A DNA stretch of 64,000 bases from assembly GCA_037576195.1 (NCBI GenBank), contig CM075101.1, forward strand, positions 40,300,001-40,364,000, in the 5' to 3' direction. Numbering within the stretch: the stretch's first letter is position 1; every line of letters starts with the position of its first letter. The notes under the pieces were generated by a model. That model was not told the DNA's origin and ran no database searches. It worked only from the letters and a program-made list of their open reading frames with translations. The DNA is from Phytoseiulus persimilis (taxonomy: Eukaryota; Arthropoda; Arachnida; Mesostigmata; Phytoseiidae). Shown in pieces: positions 11,219 to 22,151 of this stretch. The position numbers and the translations under genes are program-made.

Positions 11219-11523
11219 GTTCATGAGTTCGAAGTCGAGATGACCTGCGAAAGCTGCGCGAACGCAGTGAGACGCGTTCTTGGAAAGCTCGAAGGACAAG
11301 GGGTAGAGAAAGTTGACATTGATCTCCCAAATCACAAGGTTGGCTGGTGTCCGTTTCACAATGATGGCCTTATGATTCATTGTCAGGAGCTCCCACATCA
11401 TGTATGATTCATCTGATATGTTTGTTCAAGGTGTTCGTCACCTCTTCGTTGACTGCAGACAACCTCTTGGAGGTCATCAAGAAAACGGGGAAGAAGAGTT
11501 CGTACATCGGTCAAAAACAATGA
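11219..11523 (+). CDS. ATOX1: ATOX1-type copper chaperone (exons 2 and 3)
   Basis: Exon 11219-11338 follows a TTATTTCAG acceptor and ends before GTTGGC. Exon 11431-11523 follows TTGTTCAAG and ends in TGA. Both are in phase. The product reads [17 protein letters not shown], then [29 protein letters not shown] and SSYIGQKQ. This is a single ferredoxin-like HMA domain with the Cu(I)-binding MTCESC (M-x-C-x-x-C) motif and the KKTGK-x-x-SY-x-G ending of ATOX1/Atx1. That protein delivers copper to P-type ATPases of the secretory pathway. The first exon, encoding only the start and one or two residues, was not located; it should lie between 10900 and 11200. A polyA signal lies at 11590-11595. Confidence 0.88.
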
Positions 11524-12684
11524 ATGACTCCTATGTTTCGCTTCGTCTCATTGACTCGCCGCTGTTTCGAACATTCCAACACGGAACACAATAAACCTCA
11601 TGTGAAGCTAGTCCATCTCCTGTCGGTCTCCAGTCTGCAAACTTTTCATATCCGTGTTTTCCGTTGTTTCAGTTTCGAGGTCCTCCATGCGATAATAACA
11701 GTGAGCGCGGAGGGATGAGAATCAATGTCGAACAGTGGGCGGCTCATAGATGGTGGAAATCGCAGCAATTCTAAGTGGGAGTTTTCGAGCTCTTATATTG
11801 TGCGCATCATCGCCTTCGCCATCTCAGATGGCAGAATGGGAAAACAAGATCGCTCGGGAAGACCCAGGTTCCTCTTGGCTCTGCAGGCTGAGGACCTGTT
11901 TGAGCAAGCCCATAGAGATCTAAAGATCTCGAAAATCATGCTCTGCGGGCAACACTCGACTGATCTCATCGATCACATCATGATCCGTGCAATCTTGGTC
12001 TTTTGACGTGAAAAAGTCAATCCCTGTGGCTTAGGTGCAATATGCTAGTACTTCGTGATTTATGTAACGAATTTCGAGGCTTCGATTCGTCCTCGATTCC
12101 CGTTCGTGATTAACCGAGAACGCTTCGATTTTTCCGAAAGGTCACAAATTCACGGCGGAAGCCCTCACCAATTTCGACATTCACTCGAGCGATTTAAGAT
12201 GGAGTTTGAGACCAATTTGTGCATCCCCTGGGAAAGCTTGGAAATTAGCATGAATGATCGTTTTTCTCGGCTGCCGAGAGACGCAGTGGAATCAATTGTG
12301 CACGAAGCTGGGCGCTCACGTGAGGTACACTCGAATCGCCCCGAATGGCATTGGGGGGTTGTTTAATCTATCATTTGTACCCCAACAATATGCCGAATCT
12401 GGCGTTCGTGGTCCGTGCGCCAGACTGTGATGTTGCCTACCATAGTGACGGAAAGGTACCATCCGGCGTCCGATGGAGAACCGCTCGCGAGCCGTCGTTT
12501 CCCGTCCTGGCGATCGACTTGGGGGCTTCAGAAACTTGGCCGAGGAAGAGCATTGTCCGTCGGAACACCCGGAGGGCTCCTCGTCGGTCGGATTGGGGCA
12601 ACGTTGAGCAGCGTTGATCCCTGATGGAACTCATCAACAGTTTTGAATATGTTTTCTTGAACTGTCACCAGGCGCTGCGTTGTC
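11524..12684. other. No gene recognised; ATOX1 3' UTR at left
   Basis: AATAAA at 11590-11595 fits ATOX1 polyadenylation. Frames at 11725-12006 and 12055-12366 (plus) show no motif. The right part may be 5' sequence of the gypsy relic that follows. Confidence 0.4.
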
Positions 12685-14800
12685 GCGTGCGAAACCTTAC
12701 CGTCTAGCCCCTGAGGATCGGGACTTCATGAACGCGCAGGTGAGAGAGTGAAAGGACTCCGGAATAGTCACAGACACTTGAAGCCCATCCGCTAGCCCGG
12801 CTTTTTTGGTGACCCGGCAGATCCCTGGTAGGGACGTTGGAACAGGACCCTGGTTGATCGTCAGTTGATGTGATACCGTGATGCAGCCTCCGAGCTTTTT
12901 CTTGGAGAATGAGTGAACTCAACGGTATGTCTTACTTGCGCTTAGCGCTGATCCAACGGGCCAAGGCGGCTTCGGTCTTGAGGAAAACGGGCCCACATCG
13001 AATGCGATGCTCTTTGCTGGATGGACATCTCGGTCGGATAGAATTCAACCAATATCTTCGCTGGAAATCGCGTTGTCGACAACTTCTTCGGTCTCTGAAA
13101 GTGTCCATCAGCTCGTCGAGGGCCCCGAAGAAGAGAGTAGTCATTGAGGTCCGGAGACTCAATAATATTGCGGTAGACTATCTGTGGCCAATTCCCAATT
13201 TAGGAGACGAACTCATGGACTTGTCCCATGCTGGATGCTTTGCCCAACTCGATTTCATGCAGGTCCCCATGGCCAGAAGATCCTGCCGATACACAACTTC
13301 CATCCCTCCAGAGACGAAAGACGAATTCAACAGAATGCCGTTCGGTTTAAAAACTTGCCCATCGATTTTAAACCATCTTATGTCCCCCGTCTCGGCTCCT
13401 ATGATGAGAGAGAAGTCGTGCTTCTATTTCTTCGATGATATTTTGATAGAGAGGAAAGACTTCGAGGACGTACTGCGGATCCTCAGTGAGGCCTTCACAA
13501 AACTAAGAGCATCGAAACTGACTTTGAATCCCGAAAAACGAAAGTTCGGATTCTCGGAAGTGGTGTTTATGGGCCTGCTGATGAAAGACGGCAAAGTTTT
13601 CCCAACGGAGGGAAAACTAAAGGCGATCGCAGAGTTCCCCACCCCAACCAACGCTCCCCAGGTCAGACAGCTCCTTGGCTCGTGTGGGTTTTCCAGGAGA
13701 TCCATTACAGGATTCGCGACAGTCGCATCGCCCCTCACGGCCTTGACGTCAACGAAGAAAAAACCCGCATGGGGGACTTGCAGTACTTCGCCTTCAAACG
13801 CTTCGAGGAATCATGCACGAACCTCCGTTTTTAGCCTTGTTTGGTCCGACGGCCAATATCGTGCTCCATACCGACGCGTCGGCAGTGGGTCTGGCTGCAA
13901 TGATGCTCCAACCAGACGGGAACGGTCGACTCCATCTGGTGCGATGCGTTCCGCGGGAATGCTGCGCTGTAGAGGCATCTTACCACTCTTCGCGAGCCAC
14001 TCGTACTGCTAGCAATTACGTTCGCGCTTGAAAAGCTACGGGCGTTCCTGATTGGGAGGACATTCCGGTCGGCTACCGAATGTCACACTCTCCTCAGCAT
14101 CAACTCCCAGACTAGGAAAAACCCTCAGATGGCTCGCTGGCTCACCATGACCCAGGACTTCCAGCTCACCGTAGAAAACGGGTCAGGTACGAAGATGGTC
14201 ACGTCGACGCTCTTCCCAGGAATCCAACGACAGAGCCCTCTGCTGGAATCGAGAAACTTTACTGCGGCGCCGCCGAGGTACCGCAGGCCGAAATCGTCGG
14301 CGATCTGTAGGAATGGACGACACGGACTGGAGAACGACCTAACGCGTCTTCCGCGCCGCCGCTGTCGAACCAGAAGGAACTGATTGCAATACAACAGGAA
14401 GATCCACGCATACGGCGCAAGATGGAGATCCTGAAAAAGGTCGACGAACGGACAGACCACGAGAGAAGTCTAGTTCAGTCATTCGAACTTTACGAGGGTC
14501 GCCTGTACGAAAAACTACCTACCGGAAACTTACTCGTGATTCTAGACAACTAGGGGGAGGCGACGGTGATCCGAACTCGCGACCTCAGGGGTCACTTTGG
14601 CGTTGCTTGGACCATACAGGAGATCACGGGAGAGCATTGCTTTCCGCTCCTCGAACGCTACGTCAGGGATCACGCCCATGAATGGAACTGCGGAGAGCAG
14701 CCGGAACTCCTGCAGAAAATACCAATTCGTCAACAACCGTTCGACTGGATACACGCCGACCGTGTGGGCCTAACACTCGCTCCACCCAGGGAACTCCGAG
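12685..14800 (+). pseudogene. Gypsy/Ty3-type pol fragment A: RT, RNase H, integrase N-terminus
   Basis: A PYRLAPEDRDF phrase at about 12690 is the lead-in to a gypsy reverse transcriptase. The main RT frame runs through 12909-13740 with VVIEVRRLNNIAVDYLWPIP, FAQLDFMQ, FGLKTCPS and the catalytic box FFDDILI (canonical Y-x-DD, here F-F-DD). It continues with LGSCGFSRR. RNase H is visible at 13813-14120 (LHTDASAVGLAAMMLQ, then LEKLRAFLIG). The integrase zinc-finger region lies at about 14574-14790 (RDLRGHFGVAWT, PFDWIHADRVG). Frame changes near 13740, 14010 and 14380 disable it. Protease and LTRs are not seen. Confidence 0.85.
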
Positions 14801-14814
14801 AATTCGCAACAGTT

Positions 14815-15000
14815 CGTCCGCTGCGGGGAAACTACGATCTCTGGCAGAGGAGGTTGGGCCATTTCGGAGCTGAGGGAATGAGGAAGATGGTCGACAATGT
14901 CGATTATGTCATCCCTGAGGTGAGAGCCGGTGGGTCGGCCCTGTGCTGAGGGGAAAGAGCAGAGAAGAAGATTTCCCTCTTGCAAAAACGTGTGGCCCTC
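14815..15000 (+). pseudogene. Copia-type gag-pre-integrase fragment
   Basis: Directly after the gypsy integrase piece the sequence reads YDLWQRRLGHFGAEGMRKMV, the GAG-pre-integrase phrase of Ty1/copia elements. One frame over comes CAEGKEQRRRFP, the copia C-x-x-GKQ-x-R-x-x-F box. It is a short truncated piece of a different LTR superfamily joined to the gypsy fragment. Confidence 0.6.
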
Positions 15001-15141
15001 TGAGTTCTGCATGATTTCGGCACCGGCGAATACATGTCAGTTGAGTAGTGATTACCAAATCCTTTACCGGTCGAGATCCATGATTCCACGATGGGAATCC
15101 GATCGTTCTCTCCTGGAGTCGGCTAAGATAAACTACTTACG

Positions 15142-15670
15142 ATGCTGTCACCGAGCATATCCGTTGAACAGAAGGGAAAACTCTGGAAGAAAACCGGTCT
15201 ACTGGTGGGACCCTGGAATCGGGGAACTCAGAAACAGATGCAACTGAGACGACGGTATGTCAGATCTGGGAGAAGACTCGAGGCGGATCCGCAGGGGGCC
15301 CAAGGAGCACGAATATCAGCGTCACAAAAACGGATACAGACGAAGCATACAGAAGAGTAAGGCCACAGTAGAGGGCGTGATTCCCAAATTTTTCCCCGAC
15401 GTTCCTGCATTTGACAGGGATGACATTCGAAATTACGATACCACAGCACCAGAGACTACAAGGCATGAGATCGCCGTAGCCGCAGACAGGTCAGCGCTTG
15501 GGAAGGCTCCGGGGCCAGATGGCATCCCACTCGAGGCCACCGACAGAAAATCAGGTTGCAACCTACATTCAATGCACCATAGGCGAAGAGGAAACCGTAC
15601 AACCTACCATACTGCAATGCCCGGCCCTGTTGACAGAAAGACGTTGATTCAACGAGGCCAACATCCATGA
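15142..15670 (+). pseudogene. LINE reverse transcriptase 5' fragment
   Basis: The frame at 15257-15670 contains ALGKAPGPDGIPLEA, the G-K-A-P-G-P-D-G-(I/F)-P block that opens non-LTR reverse transcriptases. It is preceded by the usual charged linker. The palm (Y-A-D-D) is not reached before the frame breaks. It is truncated on both sides. Confidence 0.7.
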
Positions 15671-16500
15671 CATGATCGCAGCCATGATCCATCGTAGGGA
15701 AGTCTGGAAGCTGTACGCAAGAAGAATTGGATGCATCATGGGAAAGAAAGAAGACCTAATTAAAAAGCGACTGAGTGGTCCCGCACAAAAAGGTCAGAGT
15801 TCCGAAAGTAGAGGAGCATTGGAAGAATCCTGGCGAGAAGAATGAAGGTCTGAAATAGACGGAGGCAAGGCGCGTTCGCGAAGACGTGCAAGTAATATTG
15901 CAACAGTCCCGGGTGCTGTGTGGCTTGAGGAGGGTGCTTTCTAGAGGGATCACCTCACTACTGAGCAATGGAAGCGTCCTTCACACCCTCCAATGCGGAG
16001 GACGGGACTCCGATCTCAGTGTCCGCAGGGCTTCTCAACAACAACTCCGAAAAAAAAAATCCGTTGAACAAGAATACTATTTCAGTTTTCCGTGGTTTCG
16101 CAGAAAATGCGAATGATCGAGATGGAGCATCGTTCCACGGCGATTCGCGGAAGAAGGGCACATAATCCCATCAGTAGTGTGGTGAGAAACGTCCCCGGCC
16201 TGCGGAAACAGGCTTTGAAGATAGATGAAATGCATAAGTCTTCCATGTAATGACTTTCATGTAAGTTATTGTAATGTAAGCAAATCTGAAGTGACTCATT
16301 CCGTATTCATTCTAGGGTCCCGTTTATTCATCTGTCATTTGGAAACTTGCCCAATAAGAATTCATTTCATATTGAGGGTTCGCAGGACACACGACTGTGT
16401 TTCTCCACGCAAAATCAATCAGATTGCGCGGGGAGCGTTCCTTCAACATGACTGGCTCCTCTCGAAGTCCGCTATCTGGAATTGTATGGCTCAAACCGTG
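15671..16500. other. Unassigned sequence inside the transposon island
   Basis: Short frames without motifs. Position between two retroelement fragments suggests decayed element sequence. Confidence 0.35.
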
Positions 16501-16504
16501 AGTC

Positions 16505-18345
16505 ATGGAGCCGGTACTTCGGTGGAATTTGCGCTTAGTAGCTTCATCGGATCGTCTCTGCAATTTGATCGCGAAGTACTGGCACCGTGGATACGGAACC
16601 AAGGCAGTAGGTTTCGACGGGTGGAGAGAAGCTTCGAAGGATGCGTACATGCCCCAGAAAAAACAAGTTGGAGTTATTGGAGGAGATTCAATGAATCAAC
16701 CAGGAGAAAGGGGAAACTGTAGGAATATACGTCAGAAAGAACGAATCACTCGATCCGACAACAAATCACACAAGCGAGTGATCTGTTCTGACAGGAGGGA
16801 TCGTCGCGCGGTAGGAGGATACCCAAGTCAGCCACCTAGGTCGGATTCGTACGGAGGATCAGGGCTCCCAAGAGCTCAAGAGGATATTCCGGAGCCGGAC
16901 GAAGACAACCGACGAAGGATTCAAGACAGCGCGGCAAGTAGGTACGACATGGGAGGCCAACCAGGCTGAGAGAACTTGCTCCAGAGATACGCCAGATCCT
17001 GGATGGACCCGCAGAAGTTGGAACCGAGCAGGAAGACAGGGGAAGCAAAACCGTCCGAGTCAACGGAACCGAAGGGTGGGTTGGAAGGGACTCCGAAGCG
17101 CAGCTGAGCGTCATTCCTCAGAGTGCGGCGGAGGCTCTCAACTTGGAAGTTAGCCCCGGAACGGTTCGACGGATTCGAGGAGTAGGCGGAGGTTACAACA
17201 CGCTAGGTCGAGCGACGGCAAGTCTAGAAGTGGACGGCATTGAGGCGAATAACGTCACGTTTGCGGTCTTGCCGAACGAGGCGATGGAAGGAGAAGAGAT
17301 TCAGGTAGGGAAGGATTCCCTAGACGACCCGGCAACTAAACGCACAGCCAACGTAACCAAGATGCCTATCGAAATGAATACGCAGATTTGAATCCGAGAG
17401 CGCAGCTAGTCGAAGGGCTCCCGGTGTGACGGACGCAATAACAAACGAGCTACAAAACTCGAGTTCCCCTCCCCTAGGTGGCGACAGGGAGGAGTTTTAG
17501 AGGCCACACCTCACTACCCGGGCAAAGACCCCAATTCTACCCGTAGTGTCCGAAGGGATCTCCCCTCCTGTCATAATTTTGAAAAAAAAAGACCCGGAGT
17601 TGGCCTTAGTATACCGAAGGGGAATGGCCCGGGTGGTAGAAGATCGAGCCATCGAAGAGATCGCCAAGCTCCTCCCCAAACAAGGAAAGAAGGTGAGGCT
17701 AAAAATACAGGAGGAAGTGACTCTTCAACCGAGAATAGTGTCATTCGTGACAAAAGCTCCGATCGATGACGATACGGTGAGAAGCAAAGAAGCGATCGTC
17801 GTCGGCGACCACAAAGAAGTCACCGAATCAAGGGGCCTGTACGAACTACCGGAGGGAGACCCGGCAGGTCCAGTCGCGAACCCGGGAGAACACTAGCTCA
17901 TTTGGGAGCCGGAGACAATCGTGGCAAGGGAAATCCTCTTGGATGAAGAAGATCTTCTCTAGCCAAACAAGAAGCAGGCAAGGAGAAGGAAGCCACCATC
18001 GGGCAAATAGCGACCAACGGGCTGACGGAGAAGAATCGCATTAGGGAAAGCGAGATAGAAGTCGGACCTGTACTGCCGAAGGCCGGGCAAGACAGCTTGG
18101 TGACGTTCGTCAACAAATACCGGGAGGTTGTTACGAAATCGATGCTAGAGGCAGTTCGGACGTCATGGACCGCATTCGACATCAACAAGGTGGAAGGCCA
18201 GCCAGTCCGAGCCAAGCTGTATCGCGAGTCTGCTTGTCAAGAAGGCGGACGAGAGTTGAAGGATTGTCATCGACTCTCGGAAGCTGACCGCACAGGCGGT
18301 GCGACTAAAGAGCCTCGGCCATTAGTGGCCCCTTGGATTTTGCAC
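16505..18345 (+). pseudogene. Gypsy-type fragment B: gag end, retropepsin and start of RT
   Basis: An arginine-rich gag-like frame spans 16505-16969. A retropepsin-like domain spans about 16990-17391: AQLSVIPQSAAEALNL, then RRIRGVGGGYNTLG, FAVLPNEA and GKDSLDDP, matching the strand order of retroviral-type aspartic proteases. The catalytic D-(S/T)-G-A is changed to DSEA at about 17085-17096. A linker frame at 17546-17896 and the pre-RT phrase LVTFVNKYREVV with GQPVRAKLYRES (about 18090-18240) follow. The RT then breaks off. Stops between the pieces show it is inactive. Confidence 0.72.
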
Positions 18346-18573
18346 TACTTTTGACAAAACTTGGTCAACTTTAAAGGCTCAAATCTCAGCTCCCAGAAGG
18401 GTTACAGCGATCGAGTTATTTTTGAAAAGCTGGAGAAGAGAGCTATCGAATGGCAAACACGTTTGTATCGAAGATGAACGCACACCTTTGGGATCGAATA
18501 ATTCGAGACAGATGCGAAAATAGTTAACGTCGAGTGCGCACTCTGGAGTTCTGAGGTCACTGAGAGTCGAAGC

Positions 18574-18909
18574 TTATGCAAAAAAAAAAAAATCCAAAAA
18601 CAAAGAGGCGTTTTTTTTCTCGTCGAGAGTATTTTTTTCTCTGGACTCCATTCCTAGGCAGAAGACTGAGGCCGCAACGTGCGAACAGCAGCCGACGTGT
18701 CGGGCTCTGTTAGGGCACTCACACCAGTAGCGTCGGATCACTTCTACGCTGTCTCTCCAAGGCTCGTAGTCGATGTGGACGCGATAAGTTGTGCGTTCCC
18801 TGTGACGCGACCTGATATCGAGACAGCCCATGATCGGTGCTTCTTTGATGAACGTCTTGTTGACGTTGTTGTCGGCGTCCGTCGCTTCCGCCAAGTAGGA
18901 TAAAGCCAA
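18574..18909 (-). pseudogene. SWIM zinc-finger transposase-like C-terminal fragment
   Basis: A minus-strand frame contains RRYWCECPNRARHVGCCSHV then AASVFCLG. This is a SWIM zinc finger (C-x-C ... C-x-H) in the form W-C-x-C-x-x-x-A-R-x-V-G-C-C-x-H common at the end of transposon-derived proteins in arthropods. It sits in reverse orientation between the RT start and the integrase of gypsy fragment B, so it looks like an insertion. The upstream catalytic part is missing. Confidence 0.6.
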
Positions 18910-18920
18910 ATTGATTTGGT

Positions 18921-20318
18921 ATGCTTGAGAAGTCAGAAGCAGTAGGTGGTCTCTCGTCAGCTTCGGTGCTGAATTTATTCCCGGTGCTGAATCACGAAAA
19001 AGCTGGATACTCTGGAATGGAGAAAACGATGGAGCTGCTCAGGAGAAGATATGGGTTCCCGAAACTGAAGAAGTACACAAAGTTCAACTTACGAGCGTGC
19101 TTGGATTGCATTCACAACAAAGAGAAGAGTGGCAAGTCGGAAGGTCTCACGAACATCATTCGAGCGGAGAGACGACCATTTGTGAAGGTTTCCATGGATC
19201 ATCTTGGGCCACTGATAAAATCAAACAAAAGGAGCATATCCATAGCGTTGATTGACGGATTCACAAAATTCGTTTTCCTGATAGCAGTGTCTAGCACAAA
19301 GACAGAAGAGGAATATCAAGTTCTTGGAGGATTTCTGCACAATGTATTGCAAGCCGGCGATAATCGTCTCAGACAGAGGGTCGGCATTCACATCGAAGGG
19401 TTTTCCAGGCATTGCTGAAGGAAAACGGAACCATTCTTGTCGAAATTAGCACAACTTTACGAATAGTCAGGTGGAGCGCCTAAATGAGGAGTTAGCTAGG
19501 TTGTTGAGATCCTCGTGCGAAATGTGTGGCTGAACACAACTATGTCTGAAAGCTTTGGGGAATCCCCATCCGAGCTGTAACATGGATATTTGCCGCGGAT
19601 GAATAATCATGAACTAATGTTTCAGGGGGCTCAGGAAGAGGTTTGGACACCCGCGGAGGAGGTTCGGAGCGAAATTAGAGGAGTTCTCAGAATGAGTCAA
19701 GAACGGTATAAGTCCTACAGAGACTTGCGGACGAGAACACACAATTGCGTGAACGTAGGGGATGTCGTTTTTATGAAACGGTTGCCATTGCCGACGGATC
19801 AGCCACCCAAACCAGCCAGAGGGGGTCCCATGACCATGCCCAAAGTCCTAGCGGAAGATTCATCCGAAGTCATGGAGCTCGGAGCAAATCAGAACTACGT
19901 TTGCACAGCTCAAGGTTCAGAGTTGAAGTGGTTCCAACCTCACGAGGCGGAAGACATCGAGGAATACGAAGGAGACACTGAAGATGAAGTGCAGAAGGAT
20001 GTCAGCACAAGAGTTTCCTACGATATCTTGGACGAGAGCGACACGCAGCCGATGGATTGGTCTTCCGTGACGACACAAGGGCCGCTGGTTTCTTGGGTGG
20101 AAGGTCCTTCCACGTTGTGTGACTCCCCAAAGCCCATCATTCGAGAACCTCTGCTCTATAGGCATCAGTACTCAAACTTGCGAGCTCATTTCATTATCTC
20201 ATCAATCATACAGAGACTTCGCATACAGAAAGCAAGATTCGAAGACTTCCCCCTCTTCTGCTCCAAGATCAGTTTCCCGATCGGAAGCCCTCCGGTCAGA
20301 ATTCTTCTGATTTCTTGA
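18921..20318 (+). pseudogene. Gypsy-type fragment B: integrase and C-terminal domain
   Basis: The frame at 18921-19418 reads HEKAGYSGMEKTMELLRRRY, then ACLDCI (zinc-finger end), and the catalytic core VSMDHLGPLI and ALIDGFTKFVFL, carrying the first two acidic residues. Near 19360-19470 the frame breaks, although IVSDRGSAFTSKGF and NSQVERLNEELARLL can be read across frames. The frame at 19590-20318 holds the post-core region (ERYKSYRDLRTRT, NVGDVVFMKRLP). The last 60 codons have no gypsy resemblance. Confidence 0.8.
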
Positions 20319-20404
20319 GTCAGATTCGCGGATCTCGCTCTACCGTCTATGGATTTCGCAGCAGAACTCGGCTTTCATTCCTCCGTGAAGTCCTGCTCAG
20401 AGGA

Positions 20405-20640
20405 GCTTGCTCGAATTCCAGCAGAAGTGCGGCTTCTACGAAGGAGGATGTCTGGACGAGGAATGCTGTGGAGCAGAGGGACCCGATGGGAAGCATACGC
20501 AACAGGTTTTGAAGAACGATCTTGGATACACTCTGAGAAGTTTCGAACGTTTCCTCGCTCCAGCATTTGTGAGCTCGCTCTTATGGACTCTAAGAATGCT
20601 CAGTATCCGAAATCTGTTTGACGTATACAGGGTGATCATC
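20405..20640 (+). repeat. Dispersed coding-like repeat, copy 1
   Basis: The stretch at 20430-20550 is clearly similar to the reverse complement of about 34215-34060 (shared GGATGTCTGGACG and GAGAAGTTTCGAACG). The adjoining 20560-20640 is similar to the reverse complement of 54700-54790 (shared GATACTGAGCATTCTTAGAGTC). The three sites therefore carry overlapping parts of one repeat family. It directly follows gypsy fragment B. Confidence 0.6.
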
Positions 20641-21156
20641 GTAGGTCGGGAATTTTCTTACTCTCTCTTCTTTTGCTCATATATCGGTGGAAAATGGACC
20701 GATTCTGGATTTTTTTTGCGTTCGATAGCTGGAAGGATGGCGCATCTTATTGGTAGGAAATTGATTCTCGCAAATCGGCTCAACGATTGCATTTTTTTTA
20801 TTTGACTTTTCTCAAAAAGACAGTCGACAAACTTCGGAAGTCGACCGATCGAATTTGGAAGTGCAGAGGTCGACGCAGGATAGGATGATGCTCAAACGCC
20901 CGGCAACTCCAGATCTCTAGCTTAGGATCTGTGATGAGGACGAAATATCGTTTCAACCTTGACCTCAAAATCGACCTCCTGAGAAGATCGCGTCCTCTTT
21001 GCATTTGGCCCGTAACTCCTCAGGGTAGCCGAATTCGGTAAACTCTCCGATCCAAGAGCTGCAATTCAAGTTCCAAGAGTGATCCGGGCTACCTGACCGA
21101 GAAGTTCACGGGTCGATCCGACAACTTTTTTGAAAAATCGAGATGGCGGGATTTTC
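20641..21156. other. No gene recognised
   Basis: Contains short local repeats rich in TCGA, and a G run at 21157-21173 at its right edge flanked by inverted CGACAACTT/AAGTTGTCG. Confidence 0.4.
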
Positions 21157-21209
21157 GGGGGGGGGGGGGGGGGAAGTTGTCGAATCGGCCCGGCAACTCC
21201 ATAGTCAGG

Positions 21210-21655
21210 TAGTCTGGACCTGATTGGTCCCGGAATCACCCCTCCTGACTCGGAAAGTAATGGTCAGATTGTTCTCCGAATCACCCCCCAGACTTGGAAA
21301 GTGTCGGTCAGATTGGTCTCGGAATCACCCCTCCAGACTTGAAAAAGTATGGTCACATTGGTCTCGGAATCAACCCTCCATACTTGGAAAAGTATGGTTA
21401 GATTGCTCCCGGAATCACCCCTACACAGTTGTAAAGTGATGGTGAGATTGGTCCCGGAATCACCCCTCCAGAGTTGGAAAGTAATTGTCAGATTGGTCTC
21501 AGAATCACCTCTCAAGACTAAAAAAAGCATGGTAAGATCGGCCCCGGAATCAACACCCCCAGACTTAGAAAGTGATGGTCAGATTGATCCCGGAATCCCC
21601 CCTCCAGACTTGGAAAGTAGTGGTCAGATAGGTTCCGGAATCACCCTCATATCTC
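21210..21655 (+). repeat. 45-bp minisatellite, locus 1 (about 10 diverged units)
   Basis: About ten tandem 45-bp units of the type GTCAGATTGGTCTCGGAATC + ACCCCTCCAGA + CTTGGAAAGTAATG. They are the same monomer as the large array at 55.1-58.8 kb but more diverged from one another. A 17-G run (21157-21173) lies just upstream. Confidence 0.9.
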
Positions 21656-21724
21656 CCAGAAAAAAAGTGCGGAAAAACTGACAGGTAGAGAGCTTCCGTT
21701 TTGTGCGGTGCCAGCTACAGATTG

Positions 21725-21774
21725 ATGCACCTCATCCACTCATGGATTATAATCCATGAGTGGATGAGGTGCAT
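21725..21774. repeat. Perfect 50-bp palindrome
   Basis: The 25 bases of 21725-21749 are followed at once by their exact reverse complement (21750-21774), with no spacer and centre TTA/TAA. It could extrude as a cruciform. It sits at the broken edge of a minus-strand LINE RT fragment. Confidence 0.97.
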
Positions 21775-21779
21775 TGTGG

Positions 21780-21930
21780 GGATAATCATCCCCACAAGCC
21801 GGTTCCCAAGACTCTCCACCTCGCCCTCGGTCTTGGCCCTGACTAGGAGTGCGAGATCGTCGGCGTCTTCTAGCAACTCGGCGCCCTTCGGCTCCTCGTT
21901 CAACTGTCGGCTTGTGAACCATCTCTTCAT
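21780..21930 (-). pseudogene. LINE reverse transcriptase palm fragment
   Basis: The minus strand reads LEDADDLALLVRAKTEGEVE, the catalytic Y-A-D-D-L block of a non-LTR reverse transcriptase (here D-A-D-D-L) with its following helix. It stops at the palindrome. Confidence 0.6.
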
Positions 21931-22151
21931 TCCGTTCGAGCGGACCCCTCAACGCCACAAAAAGGAGAGTCGTAGACGACAATCCCGACGATGCCAATCG
22001 GACTGTGAAGCCGCAATCGGTCTTCGATGTCCAGAAGATATGATTCGGAGTTCATTCCGTTGAGGGCAGCCAAATGCTTTTGCAATTCTTGGAGATCTTC
22101 ATAACTTGTCAGTTTCGCCTGTTGTAAGAAATCAGGAAGGTCCTTCGACAT
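21927..22151 (-). CDS. Possible first exon of a small unknown gene
   Basis: The minus-strand frame starts at ATG 22151-22149 with MSKDLPDFLQQAKL and YEDLQELQKHLAALN, a helical amphipathic stretch, and runs 74 codons. It lies head-to-head with SMC1, whose ATG is 595 bp away. The end merges with the LINE fragment, so only the first 50 or so codons may be host sequence. No family is recognised. Confidence 0.3.
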   Translation of the reverse strand: MSKDLPDFLQQAKLTSYEDLQELQKHLAALNGMNSESYLLDIEDRLRLHSPIGIVGIVVYDSPFCGVEGSARTE

